From NCBI GenBank assembly GCA_029253285.1, contig JAQWZU010000036.1, forward strand, positions 1 to 39,475: 39,475 nucleotides of DNA. The letters are read 5' to 3'. Under the pieces are notes generated by a model. That model saw only the letters and a list, made by a program, of their open reading frames with translations. It ran no database searches and was not told the DNA's origin. The translations under genes were made by a program, and so were the position numbers. The stretch comes from Akkermansiaceae bacterium. Lineage in GTDB: Bacteria; Verrucomicrobiota; Verrucomicrobiia; Verrucomicrobiales; Akkermansiaceae. Within the stretch, counting starts at the first letter, position 1; every line of letters starts with the position of its first letter. Of the stretch, positions 8,990 through 18,323 are shown piece by piece.

Positions 8990-10273
8990 ATGCGTGTCAA
9001 AAAATATGTTCCCTTCTTGTTGCTGCTGGCGGTGGTGTTGGCTGTTGTGATTGCAGTGCGGCCCGGGAAAGAAGAGGAGCCCGAGACCTGGAATGAGAAA
9101 GGAGCCTGGTATAAGGGGAACACGCATACTCATTCGCTTTGGAGTGACGGGAATGATTTTCCTGACATGATTGTCGATTGGTATAAGGAGCAGGGTTACG
9201 ACTTTCTCGCTTTGTCGGACCATAATCTTTTGAGTCGGGGTGAGAAGTGGATGAAGGTGGCGAGTGTTGAAAAGCGTCGCAAGGTGGGGAAGACCGGAAC
9301 ACTGGATCGGTATATGGAGCGCTTTGGTGAAGAGTGGGTGGAGCTTCGCGGGGAAGGCGATACGCGCGAGGTGCGTTTGAAAACGCTAGAGGAGATTCGC
9401 CCGGAATTTGAAGAGGAGGGGGAATTTCTCCTCATCGAGGCCGAGGAGATCACAGACAAGTTCCGACAGTATCAAGTGCACATTAATGCCGTCAATTTGG
9501 CCGAGCCGATCAAACCGCAGCATGGTGAGTCGGTGGTGGAGACGATGCGCAAGAATTTGCAGATGGTGGAAGAGCAGTCGAAGCGATTGGGGCGTCCGAT
9601 CTTGACTCACCTTAATCACCCGAATTTCCGATGGTCGGTTACGCCGCAGCAATTGGCCGAGGTTGTCGAAGAGCAATTCTTCGAGGTCTATAACGGACAC
9701 CCGGGAATCAATCATCTCGGAGACGAAAGCCGCCCGGGCGATGAAGCAATTTGGGACATTGCCAACACCCTGCGTCTTCTCGTCCACAAAGCGCCGCCTT
9801 TGCTCGGTGTGGCGACTGATGACTCACATAATTATCATGGCGGCGACGTTTCGCCGGGACGGGGTTGGGTCATGGTTTGGTCGGAGTCGCTAGAGGCGGG
9901 GCAATTGGTGGAGGCGATGCAGCGGGGTGAGTTTTATGGTTCGAGCGGAGTCGAGATGGAAACGATCGACTACGATCAAAGCGCGCGAAAGCAGGTCGTG
10001 GAAATGAAAAAAATCGCCGGTGTGAGTTACGAAACGAAATTTATCGGGACCCGTCGCTCAACGCCCGAAGTCACCGGCGAGGTTTTTGCCACGGTGGGCG
10101 GTGACCGGGCGGAGTATAAATTCACCGGAGACGAGCTCTACGTCCGGGCGGTGGTGACTTCGTCGCGCCCCCACGTAAATCCCTCATACAAAGATCAGCG
10201 CGAGCAAGCGTGGATCCAACCCGTCGGCTGGCGGAGGGATCTTGAATCGGCAAAGTTAGTCCAGGAAGATTAG
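8990..10273 (+). CDS. Membrane-anchored PHP-domain metal-dependent phosphoesterase-like protein
   Basis: 427 residues. Start ATG 8990 is preceded by a G-rich ribosome-binding stretch (GGGGAC). A hydrophobic segment (8-23) with basic flank RVKK makes an N-terminal anchor or uncleaved signal. PHP metal-binding motifs are clear: NTHTHSLWSDG (His46, His48, Asp53), ALSDHN (Asp77, His78), an LTHLNHPN motif near residue 205 and a late ATDDSHNYHG motif near 280. The family hydrolyses phosphoester or related bonds using two or three metal ions. This extracytoplasmic form resembles the CehA/McbA-like PHP proteins of Planctomycetes and Verrucomicrobia, whose substrates are mostly unknown. It is followed by the cytochrome/propeller gene on the same strand after 87 bases. 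Confidence 0.85.
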   Translation: MRVKKYVPFLLLLAVVLAVVIAVRPGKEEEPETWNEKGAWYKGNTHTHSLWSDGNDFPDMIVDWYKEQGYDFLALSDHNLLSRGEKWMKVASVEKRRKVGKTGTLDRYMERFGEEWVELRGEGDTREVRLKTLEEIRPEFEEEGEFLLIEAEEITDKFRQYQVHINAVNLAEPIKPQHGESVVETMRKNLQMVEEQSKRLGRPILTHLNHPNFRWSVTPQQLAEVVEEQFFEVYNGHPGINHLGDESRPGDEAIWDIANTLRLLVHKAPPLLGVATDDSHNYHGGDVSPGRGWVMVWSESLEAGQLVEAMQRGEFYGSSGVEMETIDYDQSARKQVVEMKKIAGVSYETKFIGTRRSTPEVTGEVFATVGGDRAEYKFTGDELYVRAVVTSSRPHVNPSYKDQREQAWIQPVGWRRDLESAKLVQED

Positions 10274-10360
10274 GTCACCTATCCTGGGCGGGCCCTTGGG
10301 GATGAAAGGTTTCGTCTTCTGCTCTCGACGGACCACATTCGTCTCTCTAGGAAGTGGGTG

Positions 10361-13018
10361 ATGAAACGCTTCCTGCTTCTCTCTCTCATTTCACCCGCCC
10401 TCCTCGCGCAGGAGAAAATCGATGCCGTCGCCGATGGTAAGAATACTTTCGACACGATGGGCTGCATGGAATGTCATACCGTCTCGCCATCTGATGACTC
10501 CATAAAGACGGGACCTTCACTGTATGGACTTTTTCTGAACGAAGCCCGTGATCGCAAGGTCGTGGCCAAGGGCAAAACCGAGCACATGACCGTTAAGGCC
10601 GATCGCGGATATTTCGATCGCTCCGTTCGCCAGTCGTGGGACCAACTCGCTGTCGCCGAATCCGGAGCCACCAAGGGAACCGCCTACCTTCCAGCCATGC
10701 CGATGTATCCCAAGGAAATCATCACTGACCGCGACCTCGACAATTTGTTTCACTACCTCCGCACTCTTGCGCCAGCCGGGAAAGCAGGCCCCTCCAAGGT
10801 CATGGTTGATAAGCCAAAGGCCGCCAAAGTGAATTCCCTGTTGGAAATTGCCAACGAGATTCCAGTTACCAATCGCCCGCGCGTTTTTCGTGCACCTCTT
10901 CGGGGATCCAGCGGACGTGCTTTGCACGTGGGCCTTCCGGACGGCATGAACTACACTTTCGATCCTCAGACTCTCTCGCTCCGGAATGTCTGGACGGGAG
11001 GCTTCCTCAATCTTTCCTCAGAACGCAAGGGGCGGGGAAAACCCGGCTCTGTCCGTGGCTTTATCAATAAGGGTATCGCAGACAGCAAAGGACTTCTTCA
11101 GCCACTGACTCAGTCAGGTGAGCCGGTGAGTTTCGACCACAAGGAGCCCGATGTCCTTGATCACGGCACTATTAAGAAGTGGCTGTGGGACGACCGTGAT
11201 TTTCTCGCGATTTCGGAGTCGCTCGATGCGGAATTCCTGGGACACTCGCTATCCAAAAAAGATTCCTCGCCCTCGTTCAATTTCCGCGTTGGTAAGAACA
11301 AGCTGAGCCAGGCGATTCGCTTCAATGGCAACCGCCAACTCGAGATTGCGATCAGCGGAAAGCTGGCCTCACCGCAAAAATTCCAGCTCGATGACAAACA
11401 CCTCTCCGGGGTCAAAGTCACCGGCGGTTCTCTGAGTGGAAAGATCATTACCCTCAATCCCGCCAAAGGCCCCAACTACCTCGTCACCGCCCAACTTCCC
11501 ACCGGCTTAATTGCCCGTCCAAGTCTCGCCAAGGCGGAAAATTGGGCTCCCCAGCCTGTTGAGAAACGTCCTTCCCAGCCTGGAAACAAACCTCTTGAGC
11601 TGCCCGCCGGTTACTCAATCGAAACCTGGGTTGCTCCCAAAGATCTTTACGGTCGCAACCAACTCTTCGAGCCCATCGGCATCGCCGTAGCCAAAGATGG
11701 GACGATCGTCGTGACCACCCGCACCGCCGGAGTCTGGCGCATTCGTGACGACAAGTGGTCCCTCTTTGCCGAAGGAACCTACGAAGCTCTCGGAGTTCAG
11801 ATTGAGGACGACAAAGGAGACCGCATCGTCATCATGCAGAAGCCCGAGCTCACCCGTCTCGCTGACACGAATGGCGACGGACGGGCGGATCAATTCCAGA
11901 CCCTCTGCGACGACTATGGATTCCACGGGAACTACCATGAATACGCGCACGGTCCCGCTCGCGATCATGAGGGCAATTTCTACTTCGCGCTCAACCTCTC
12001 CCACGGTGGCGACGAGAAAACATCCTGGCGCGCTGGCGGTCCCTTTATGGGATCGATGGGTGGCTATCGCGGCTGGGCCTGCAAGGTGACAGCTGATGGA
12101 AAGTTTGAGCCTTACGCCAACGGCCTTCGTTCACCCGCCGGAATTGGAGTCGATCCCGAGGGCCGACTTTGGTATGCCGAAAACCAAGGCGAATACGTTG
12201 GCTCCTCAAAGGTCGTCCCACTCGAGAAAGGCAAGTTTTACGGTCACCTCTCCGGCTTGGTCACGCTGCCCGGCAAGATGAATCCGGATTCTCCCGAGCT
12301 TAAATTCGACAAGTGGAAGGACAAGATTCGCAAAGGCGCAGTGTGGCTTCCCCACGGTCGTCTCGCCAACTCACCAGGGCATCCGGCCTGGGAAATGACC
12401 GGCGAAAAGTTCGGTCCCTTTCAAAAGCAAATGTTCATTGGCGATCAAACTCTCTCGACGATGTTGCGGGTGCAAACCGAACAGCTTAATGGCATCGATC
12501 AGGGTTGTGTCATGCCCTTCGCCCGTGGTCTTCACGCCGGAGCGATGCGCCCTTGCTTCCTGCCTGATGGCTCTCTCCTCATCGGCCAAACCGGTCGTGG
12601 TTGGGGTGCCCGCGGAGGCAAGCAAGACAGCCTTCAGCGTGTGGTTTATGACGGGAAAACCAGTCCCGCCGACATCCACCACATGACGCCGACCAAGGAT
12701 GGTTTCGTGATTCACTTCACGGCTCCCATCAACAAGAACATCAAGGCAGAGGACTTCGTAAAGGCTCTCTCCATGGAGTCCTGGTACTACGCCAATACCG
12801 GAAAATACGGTTCACCTTCGCACGACAAACGCAAAGAGGAAATCACCTCGGCCAAGTTTCAACGCTCGAATCAGGCCGTTGCGATCACAGTCAAAGACTT
12901 TTCGAAGGAACGGTCCATTGACCGCCTTCATTATCTCAGGATCAACACCGACGGGATGTTCAAGGACGCCGCCTGGAAAACTCTGGAAGTTTATTATACT
13001 CTCCGCGAACTTCCGTAA
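10361..13018 (+). CDS. Periplasmic cytochrome c fused to a dehydrogenase-like beta-propeller
   Basis: 885 residues from ATG 10361 (preceded by GGAAGTGGGTG). Signal peptide MKRFLLLSLISPALLA. Residues ~20-140 form a class I cytochrome c: heme motif CMECH (Cys35, Cys38, His39) and probable axial Met113 in LPAMPMYP. A middle beta-rich region (~170-390) resembles the DUF6797-type module of Verrucomicrobia proteins, an assignment made from memory. From ~400 a propeller of the glucose/sorbosone dehydrogenase class begins (LPAGYSIETWVAP, FEPIGIAVAKDGTIVVTTR, DTNGDGRADQF). A natural reading is sugar or alcohol oxidation with electrons passed to the attached heme; the substrate is unknown. It ends in a strong intrinsic terminator 23 bases downstream. 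Confidence 0.85.
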   Translation: MKRFLLLSLISPALLAQEKIDAVADGKNTFDTMGCMECHTVSPSDDSIKTGPSLYGLFLNEARDRKVVAKGKTEHMTVKADRGYFDRSVRQSWDQLAVAESGATKGTAYLPAMPMYPKEIITDRDLDNLFHYLRTLAPAGKAGPSKVMVDKPKAAKVNSLLEIANEIPVTNRPRVFRAPLRGSSGRALHVGLPDGMNYTFDPQTLSLRNVWTGGFLNLSSERKGRGKPGSVRGFINKGIADSKGLLQPLTQSGEPVSFDHKEPDVLDHGTIKKWLWDDRDFLAISESLDAEFLGHSLSKKDSSPSFNFRVGKNKLSQAIRFNGNRQLEIAISGKLASPQKFQLDDKHLSGVKVTGGSLSGKIITLNPAKGPNYLVTAQLPTGLIARPSLAKAENWAPQPVEKRPSQPGNKPLELPAGYSIETWVAPKDLYGRNQLFEPIGIAVAKDGTIVVTTRTAGVWRIRDDKWSLFAEGTYEALGVQIEDDKGDRIVIMQKPELTRLADTNGDGRADQFQTLCDDYGFHGNYHEYAHGPARDHEGNFYFALNLSHGGDEKTSWRAGGPFMGSMGGYRGWACKVTADGKFEPYANGLRSPAGIGVDPEGRLWYAENQGEYVGSSKVVPLEKGKFYGHLSGLVTLPGKMNPDSPELKFDKWKDKIRKGAVWLPHGRLANSPGHPAWEMTGEKFGPFQKQMFIGDQTLSTMLRVQTEQLNGIDQGCVMPFARGLHAGAMRPCFLPDGSLLIGQTGRGWGARGGKQDSLQRVVYDGKTSPADIHHMTPTKDGFVIHFTAPINKNIKAEDFVKALSMESWYYANTGKYGSPSHDKRKEEITSAKFQRSNQAVAITVKDFSKERSIDRLHYLRINTDGMFKDAAWKTLEVYYTLRELP

Positions 13019-13040
13019 CTCCCTACAAACATCTAAAAAG

Positions 13041-13073
13041 AAAAAGACCGCTAAAATTTAGCGGTCTTTTTTT
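13041..13073 (+). terminator. Strong Rho-independent terminator
   Basis: AGACCGCTAAA (13045-13055) pairs perfectly with TTTAGCGGTCT (13057-13067) and is followed by further T residues to 13073, with an A-run before the stem. It sits 22 bases after the stop of the cytochrome/propeller gene and closes that transcription unit. The A-run upstream means it could work weakly in the other direction too. Confidence 0.92.
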
Positions 13074-13448
13074 GGATCAGTTCCAGAAGACCGTGGACAT
13101 TCGTAAAAAGACGCGCGACGGGGGTGGAGTGCATCGGGAGTGACGATCGCGTGATGATTGATCGATGATGTCACCGGTCTCTCCGTGGGGCGACGTCGTG
13201 ACGGCGTTTCGGGCGCTGAAGTTCTTTTTAAGATTAGACGATTAGCCTTCGTATAAACTGAATCGACTCAATGCTTACCTCACGAAAACATTTACTCAAA
13301 GGCCTCACTTTGGGGACAGGTGTTCCTGAATCCGATGATCCAAGGGGGGGAGCCGTAATAAAAGCACAGGATTGCATCGAACCGGAGTTAAGCGCTAATT
13401 ACAATACCCCTATGTTTTTCTTGCTTGAATCACCTTCTCTAAGAGCCC
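13074..13448 (+). other. Gene-poor stretch with a possible decayed Tat-protein N-terminus
   Basis: No intact gene is seen. A frame beginning at ATG 13271 reads MLTSRKHLLKGLTLGTG, which resembles the start of a DUF1501/DUF1552-type Tat protein (basic pair-like SRK, then a hydrophobic Gly/Leu segment), but loses protein character after about 20 codons and runs into the repeat at 13449. This may be the stump of a deleted gene. The likeness is short and could be chance. Confidence 0.3.
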
Positions 13449-13471
13449 TCCCGCCAAAAGCAAATTTCCAG
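13449..13471 (-). repeat. Degenerate copy of the CTGCTAGG repeat family
   Basis: Read on the minus strand, the inner half (AATTTGCTTTTGGCGGGAG) matches the family exactly, while the outer CTGCTAGG end is altered to TTTCTGGAA. It is the only copy outside 29-39 kb and lies 8 bases before the start of the second DUF1552 gene, next to a possible gene stump. Confidence 0.6.
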
Positions 13472-13478
13472 AAATAGT

Positions 13479-14711
13479 ATGATGAAACGTCGCGATATTT
13501 TAAAAACCGCTGGCTGCACTCTTTTCCTGCCGTCTCTTGAAAGCTTTGGGGTGAATCGGTCTGCTCCGGCCGAAGCTGATGTTAAACGGCTTTTCTGCGT
13601 CAGTATGGGCTACGGTATATTCACCGACGTCCTGCCGCAAACTGCTGGTGCTGACTACACATTCAGCGACCACATGGACCCTCTTAAAAAACATAGGGAC
13701 AATTTTACGCTCTATTCGAAAATGAAGTTTGGAGGGAACCATGCAAGTGACCACCGGTGCTTTGTTGGAAATACCACAACGAACCCGGACTCTCTGGACC
13801 AACTTGTAGCGGACCACGTTGGGCATTTAACCCGCGTCAGAAACGTGGTCACTTTCATTAGTCATGCCCATCACCACATCGTTGCTTCCTGGCGTAATAG
13901 GTTACCCGTTGCGCCAATTCAATCGACGAGGGTGTTGTTTGAAACTCTCTTCGCCAAGACTGACAGGAAGACGGAGGAGCAACTACTGGCGAATAAGAAG
14001 AGCGTCCTTGATGGATCTCTTGAGGAGGCGAAATCACTGATGGCTCGGGTCTCGGGCCGGGACAAGCAGAGACTGGAAGAGTATTTCGCGGCATTACGAG
14101 AATCGGAGCAGGAACTCAATAAATCCATCGAGTGGCTCAGCCGACCTCGTCAGGATGTCGAATTCCCAGTTGCCCCTTCATTTGAGAATGAATTCCTCGC
14201 AACCGAAATTGATAAACAAAGATTCCTGACAAACCCGCGTCAGATTCAACGGGGCATTGCCTTCGACATGATTTACAAGGCCTTCAAGTTCGATGTCACA
14301 CGCGTGGTCAATTTTTATATGACAGGGCTCGACAATGATCATCACCTCACGACGCACAACGTTCCCAAATCCGAGGACGCACGCACAAGTCTGACGAAAT
14401 ATGACTCTTCGTTCTATTCACTGATGGCAAACTTCTACGACAAGCTCTCCAGCACGAGAGTCGAATCAGGAGGCACGCTGATGGATGAAACGATCACCGT
14501 ATCCACAGGAAACAACAGCGTGAGCCAGAAAATGGGGCCTCACAACGGAAATGAAATCCCGGTTTTCGTTGCGGGCGGAAAATTCAAAAATCATGGCGGC
14601 CATATCGTGCGCAAAGGCGAGACCACCTGTGATATTTACCTTTCAATCCTTCAGCAATTTGGAATCGAACGAGACCGGTTCGGCAATAGCAAGAAGAGCA
14701 TCGCGTTGTAA
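13479..14711 (+). CDS. DUF1552 Tat-exported protein (copy 2)
   Basis: 410 residues from ATG 13479 (a second ATG at 13482 is equally possible). Tat-like signal KRRDILKTAGCTLFLPSL. DUF1552 features are shared with copy 1: an early segment on a conflict-type active face (SMGYGIFTDVLP), FGGNHASDHRCFVGNTT, the helical block SGRDKQRLEEYFAALRESEQELNKS, and FDVTRVVNFYMTGLDNDHHLTTHN. It is 55 residues shorter than copy 1 and clearly diverged. Here it comes before, not after, its DUF1592 partner (gap 4 bases). Base composition looks more AT-rich by eye than copy 1, which with the flanking repeat fits separate acquisition. Function is unknown. Confidence 0.85.
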   Translation: MMKRRDILKTAGCTLFLPSLESFGVNRSAPAEADVKRLFCVSMGYGIFTDVLPQTAGADYTFSDHMDPLKKHRDNFTLYSKMKFGGNHASDHRCFVGNTTTNPDSLDQLVADHVGHLTRVRNVVTFISHAHHHIVASWRNRLPVAPIQSTRVLFETLFAKTDRKTEEQLLANKKSVLDGSLEEAKSLMARVSGRDKQRLEEYFAALRESEQELNKSIEWLSRPRQDVEFPVAPSFENEFLATEIDKQRFLTNPRQIQRGIAFDMIYKAFKFDVTRVVNFYMTGLDNDHHLTTHNVPKSEDARTSLTKYDSSFYSLMANFYDKLSSTRVESGGTLMDETITVSTGNNSVSQKMGPHNGNEIPVFVAGGKFKNHGGHIVRKGETTCDIYLSILQQFGIERDRFGNSKKSIAL

Positions 14712-14715
14712 CCTC

Positions 14716-17181
14716 ATGTTGAGTTTCAGAATCATAAAGGTCGCCGGGTTCCTGCTGCTGGTTGCCGATGCCCGGGCTTCGGACGGCCTTGCAGAAGACC
14801 GGACGCAATCACAACAGTTCTTCAAGACGTATTGCGTTTCCTGTCACGGAGCGGAAAAGAGTAAGGCTGACCTCCGGCTGGATCAGATTGACGTGCGGCA
14901 ATGGAACGACCCAAGTCTGTTGAACGACATCTATGAGGCGATCGAATCTGGCGAGATGCCACCGGAAGATGCCCCGAAACTTCCAGAAGCCGATCAGGTC
15001 AAAGTATTGCAGAAGGCCGTGGGCAATCAACTGCACCAACTCGCAGAAAAGCAGAAACCCGGAATGCTGAAACGCTTGAGTCGGATCGAGTATCAAAACA
15101 CGGTGAATGACGTCTTTGGAAGCGACTTCTCATTGCTCGACCGGCTGCCACTCGACAACATTGAAGCTGGCTTCAATAACAACGCCGACAATCTGCATAT
15201 GTCGGTTGTCGATATGGAGTCCTACTTCAACGCTGCCAACCTCATTGCCGAGAGTGTTGTCAGCGACAAACCTGCTCCACGCTCCATTGTCTATTCAACG
15301 AAAGATACCGACATCGATACGCACAGCCACAAGGACAATACCAATGGCTTTGCCCCGACGCTCCCTCAGGCTTCACGACCCCTGGTTTTTTCGACCCAGT
15401 CCATCCAAATAAAAATCAATCCATCGGTTAAAACAAGTGGGGTTTACCGGATCGTTCCCAAGGGATTCTATATCCAGGCCAAGTATGTTGCAGGAAGCCG
15501 GGTTCAAGAAAGATTACCTACCGTCACGGATGTTTTAGAGCTTAACGCCAAGGAATGGCCAAGCGACCACTCGATGAGCTACTTCCTGCGGAAAAACTCC
15601 GGAGTGGGACAGAGCATTGTCACCGTGGTTCCCAAAAATGCTGCTTGGCAGGAATTTGATCCAAGCATCGGGTTCACGACGCAACTCTCATCCGATGATA
15701 CGATCGTTCTCCGATGCAATTCAGTCAAAGGAGGTTTTCAGCAAATGTTCTGTATTGAGACGGCGACCATATCGGGACCAGTGTATGAGTCATGGCCACC
15801 AGAAACCTACTTTTATAAAACCTACTGCAAAGACTTGAATGTCTCTTCTGGCAATGAGCAATGCCAGGCTATTTTGAGGAGACTTGCGCGGAAACTTTTT
15901 CGCGGTCCGGTCTCCGACGCCGAGATGCAGCAATTCGATCTGCTTGCCAGGAAAGCATTTGCCCAAGACCAAAGCATTTTCTCAGGTCTGCAGGCAGGCA
16001 TTCGCGGAATGCTATGTTCCCCGAAGTTCTTGTTTAAGCAGGAAGGCAAATCAGGGCCTTTGGATGATTACGCGATTGCGGCACGGATGTCGTATTTCCT
16101 GTGGAATTCCCTGCCCGACGAGATGCTCTTCGAGCTGGCGAGCCAGGGAAAACTCAAGGACCCGAAAGTCCGTCGTGAGCAGACGCTCCGATTGTTACAG
16201 GCCGAACGAGCTGATCGCTTCGTCAAAGACTATGTGCATCAATGGCTCGATCTTGAAAAACTCAAGATCATCGAACCAGACCTCAGCATTTTCACGGTTG
16301 AAGAATTTGACCTTGTCCGGAATCAAATCAGAGAAGAGCCGGTTGAGTTCTTCAAGGAAGTACTGTCGAGCAATCTAAGCTTGGTGAATTTTATCGACTC
16401 TGATTTCGTAATGATCTCACCGGAGCTCAACTACATCTATCGGATTGGAGGGCATCCGGTCGCGAAGCCTGCCAGAAGACCAGGCGTCAGTAAAATATCA
16501 CCGAAAGATTACCGGCCAAAAGAGATCACCTCAAAGTTCTCCAAAGTGATGCTGGGCGAGAAAGACAAATATCGCGGAGGCCTGCTTCCACAGGCAGGGT
16601 TCATGCTGATGACGACCAACAACGGGGAATATACCAACCCGTTTTATCGTGGAGCCTGGGTATTGAAGAGTTTTTACGGAGATCATCTGGAGACACCGGA
16701 GGACCTTGAGATCTCTGCACTCAGCCCCCCTACGAAAACGGAGACCATCAAAGAAACGATCGATGCCCATCGAGAGGATGTCAGCTGTAACATCTGTCAC
16801 AAGAAGATGGATCCCCTTGGAATCGCCCTGGAGAACTTTGACGTCATCGGACGCTGGCGGGACCAATACACTGACGTGAGCAACTATGCCCCAAAGGGCA
16901 ATAAGAAGGGGGAACGTTTTCCAGTGGATACGAAAACTGTCCATATGGACGGCCGAGCTTTCGAGGGGCCCCAGGGTCTGAAGACAATTCTGATGGAAGA
17001 CAAAGAGAAGTTTTTCAAAGCTTTCGTGGAGAACATCTTGTCCTATGCAATGGCTCGTGAGCTCAACTTTCCCGACCGCAAAAATATTGAACAGCTCTAC
17101 GAGCAGTCCGCTAATACGAACTTCAGGCTCCGAGACATTTTGTTGGAGATCGTGTCGTCAGACTACTTCACCAAGCGATAG
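14716..17181 (+). CDS. DUF1592/DUF1588/DUF1585 secreted cytochrome-type protein (copy 2)
   Basis: 821 residues from ATG 14716. The frame is open further upstream, but that part lies inside the DUF1552 gene and lacks a signal, whereas MLSFRIIKVAGFLLLVADARA is a good signal peptide. Heme motif CVSCH (Cys40, Cys43, His44) with ESGEMPPEDAP; DUF1587/1595-like RLSRIEYQNTVNDVFG; a long beta-rich insert (~190-380); DUF1592 LARKLFRGPVS; DUF1588 RMSYFLWNSLPDEMLFELA to WLDLEKLK; and a C-terminal second motif CNICH (691-695) followed by KKMDPLGIALENFD. It is coupled to the DUF1552 gene 4 bases upstream. It is a paralogue of copy 1 with the same architecture but strongly diverged, so probably aimed at a different substrate. 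Confidence 0.88.
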   Translation: MLSFRIIKVAGFLLLVADARASDGLAEDRTQSQQFFKTYCVSCHGAEKSKADLRLDQIDVRQWNDPSLLNDIYEAIESGEMPPEDAPKLPEADQVKVLQKAVGNQLHQLAEKQKPGMLKRLSRIEYQNTVNDVFGSDFSLLDRLPLDNIEAGFNNNADNLHMSVVDMESYFNAANLIAESVVSDKPAPRSIVYSTKDTDIDTHSHKDNTNGFAPTLPQASRPLVFSTQSIQIKINPSVKTSGVYRIVPKGFYIQAKYVAGSRVQERLPTVTDVLELNAKEWPSDHSMSYFLRKNSGVGQSIVTVVPKNAAWQEFDPSIGFTTQLSSDDTIVLRCNSVKGGFQQMFCIETATISGPVYESWPPETYFYKTYCKDLNVSSGNEQCQAILRRLARKLFRGPVSDAEMQQFDLLARKAFAQDQSIFSGLQAGIRGMLCSPKFLFKQEGKSGPLDDYAIAARMSYFLWNSLPDEMLFELASQGKLKDPKVRREQTLRLLQAERADRFVKDYVHQWLDLEKLKIIEPDLSIFTVEEFDLVRNQIREEPVEFFKEVLSSNLSLVNFIDSDFVMISPELNYIYRIGGHPVAKPARRPGVSKISPKDYRPKEITSKFSKVMLGEKDKYRGGLLPQAGFMLMTTNNGEYTNPFYRGAWVLKSFYGDHLETPEDLEISALSPPTKTETIKETIDAHREDVSCNICHKKMDPLGIALENFDVIGRWRDQYTDVSNYAPKGNKKGERFPVDTKTVHMDGRAFEGPQGLKTILMEDKEKFFKAFVENILSYAMARELNFPDRKNIEQLYEQSANTNFRLRDILLEIVSSDYFTKR

Positions 17182-17432
17182 CAATGAGTCATCAGAGTAG
17201 ATTTACGGATTTAGAAACTTGGATCCATTGAGTCTCGATTGATTTCATTCCTAACCAACGCCCGAGAACTTTGTAAATCAAGAGAGGTGATTCCCCTCAT
17301 CGAGGGGGGCTTGCTGAAAACCGGGAGGATTAGTTTTCCTCGCTGGAGCGCGGCGGCCCGGGCGGCGCTGTCATGCAGCCGCAGATCAGGACGAAACCAG
17401 ACCGGGAATTGCTTCCGGTTCGTTCATGGGAT
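17182..17432. other. Convergent intergenic region with a short hairpin
   Basis: No gene is seen between the DUF1592 copy 2 stop and the SOUL gene stop. CCCCTC (17291-17296) and GAGGGG (17300-17305) form a tight 6-bp stem with a 3-base loop. There is no T-run on either side, so a terminator call is weak. Confidence 0.3.
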
Positions 17433-18029
17433 TTATTTGCTGATGCGCGCCAGGATTTCGTTGCGTCGCATGAAGGGCGGAGTGAAAGGAGGGTCATAGC
17501 TGGCTTTCTCCATGACGGATGAAAGGCTGAGGTTTTGTTCCTTGGCCCACTTGACGAGAGCGGCACGGGCTTTCTTATCGTTGGCTTCGGTCCAGCGGCC
17601 GCTGTAGCGATAAACTACAAAACGTCCGGCCTGGCGTTTGGAGACTGTGACATTGTCGTTGTTGGCTTTGGGTGCTCCGTTTTTAGCAACTTCGTCGGGA
17701 AGTACGAAACTCATCTCCTGTTGCTCTCCACCGGTCTTCGAAAAAACCGGAGTGGTCATGGCAATCTTTTGTTCGGCTTCGTTCTTTCCGGAGATGTATC
17801 GGAACAAGCTCATGAAGCCGGAATTTTGCTTGTTCTTGGCGTCTTTCATGACGGTGGTGGCGACGACAATTTCGGGGTAGTCTCGAATCTCAAAAGCGCC
17901 ATCTTTTTTGACGGTGGTGTAGGGGGCGGACTCATATCCGGATCGTCCGAGAGGTCCGGCGCAGGAGGAGAGGGCGGTGAGGAGGAGTGCTCCTCCGATG
18001 GCAAGAGCGATAGTGATTTTGGTTTTCAT
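17433..18029 (-). CDS. SOUL-family heme-binding-like lipoprotein
   Basis: 198 residues with a lipoprotein signal: hydrophobic 7-20 followed by LTALSSCAG, lipid-modified Cys near residue 23. The mature part matches the SOUL family: YTTVKKDGAFEIRDYPEIVVATTVM near the start, a central KIAMTTPVFSK motif (the MTxPV signature), FVLPDEVAKNGAP, and a final RYSGRWTEANDKKARAALVKWAKEQNLS block ending in PPFMRRNEI. SOUL proteins bind heme or other hydrophobic ligands; an envelope anchor suggests heme or tetrapyrrole handling beside the many c-type cytochromes, which is inference. It is transcribed alone. Confidence 0.85.
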   Translation of the reverse strand: MKTKITIALAIGGALLLTALSSCAGPLGRSGYESAPYTTVKKDGAFEIRDYPEIVVATTVMKDAKNKQNSGFMSLFRYISGKNEAEQKIAMTTPVFSKTGGEQQEMSFVLPDEVAKNGAPKANNDNVTVSKRQAGRFVVYRYSGRWTEANDKKARAALVKWAKEQNLSLSSVMEKASYDPPFTPPFMRRNEILARISK

Positions 18030-18323
18030 GGTCGTATTGATTGTTTGAAAAGTTCAGGCAGCGAGGGTTGGAATTGCTTTCCCTGCTTGGTGGTGCAGGG
18101 GCCGATTTGGGAGGCTGGAAGAATGAGGTGTCTGGTTTTGTGAGTAAATGATTTTGGCGGCGAAGATTTACCCTTTGTCTGGGAGATGCCACTTGTCAAA
18201 TTACAGTCGATACTTTCGTCACTTTTTGTCGCACTTGCTGCCTGTTTGATGGCCTTTTCCCAATGAAATTGGAATTTTGACGGTTGGATATACGCCCACG
18301 TGTCTTGCGGGTACTATCGCTCG

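Noticed and set aside
17239-17499. 86-codon open frame overlapping the SOUL gene's 3' end
   Set aside because: No signal or motif. It overlaps a well-supported gene on the other strand.
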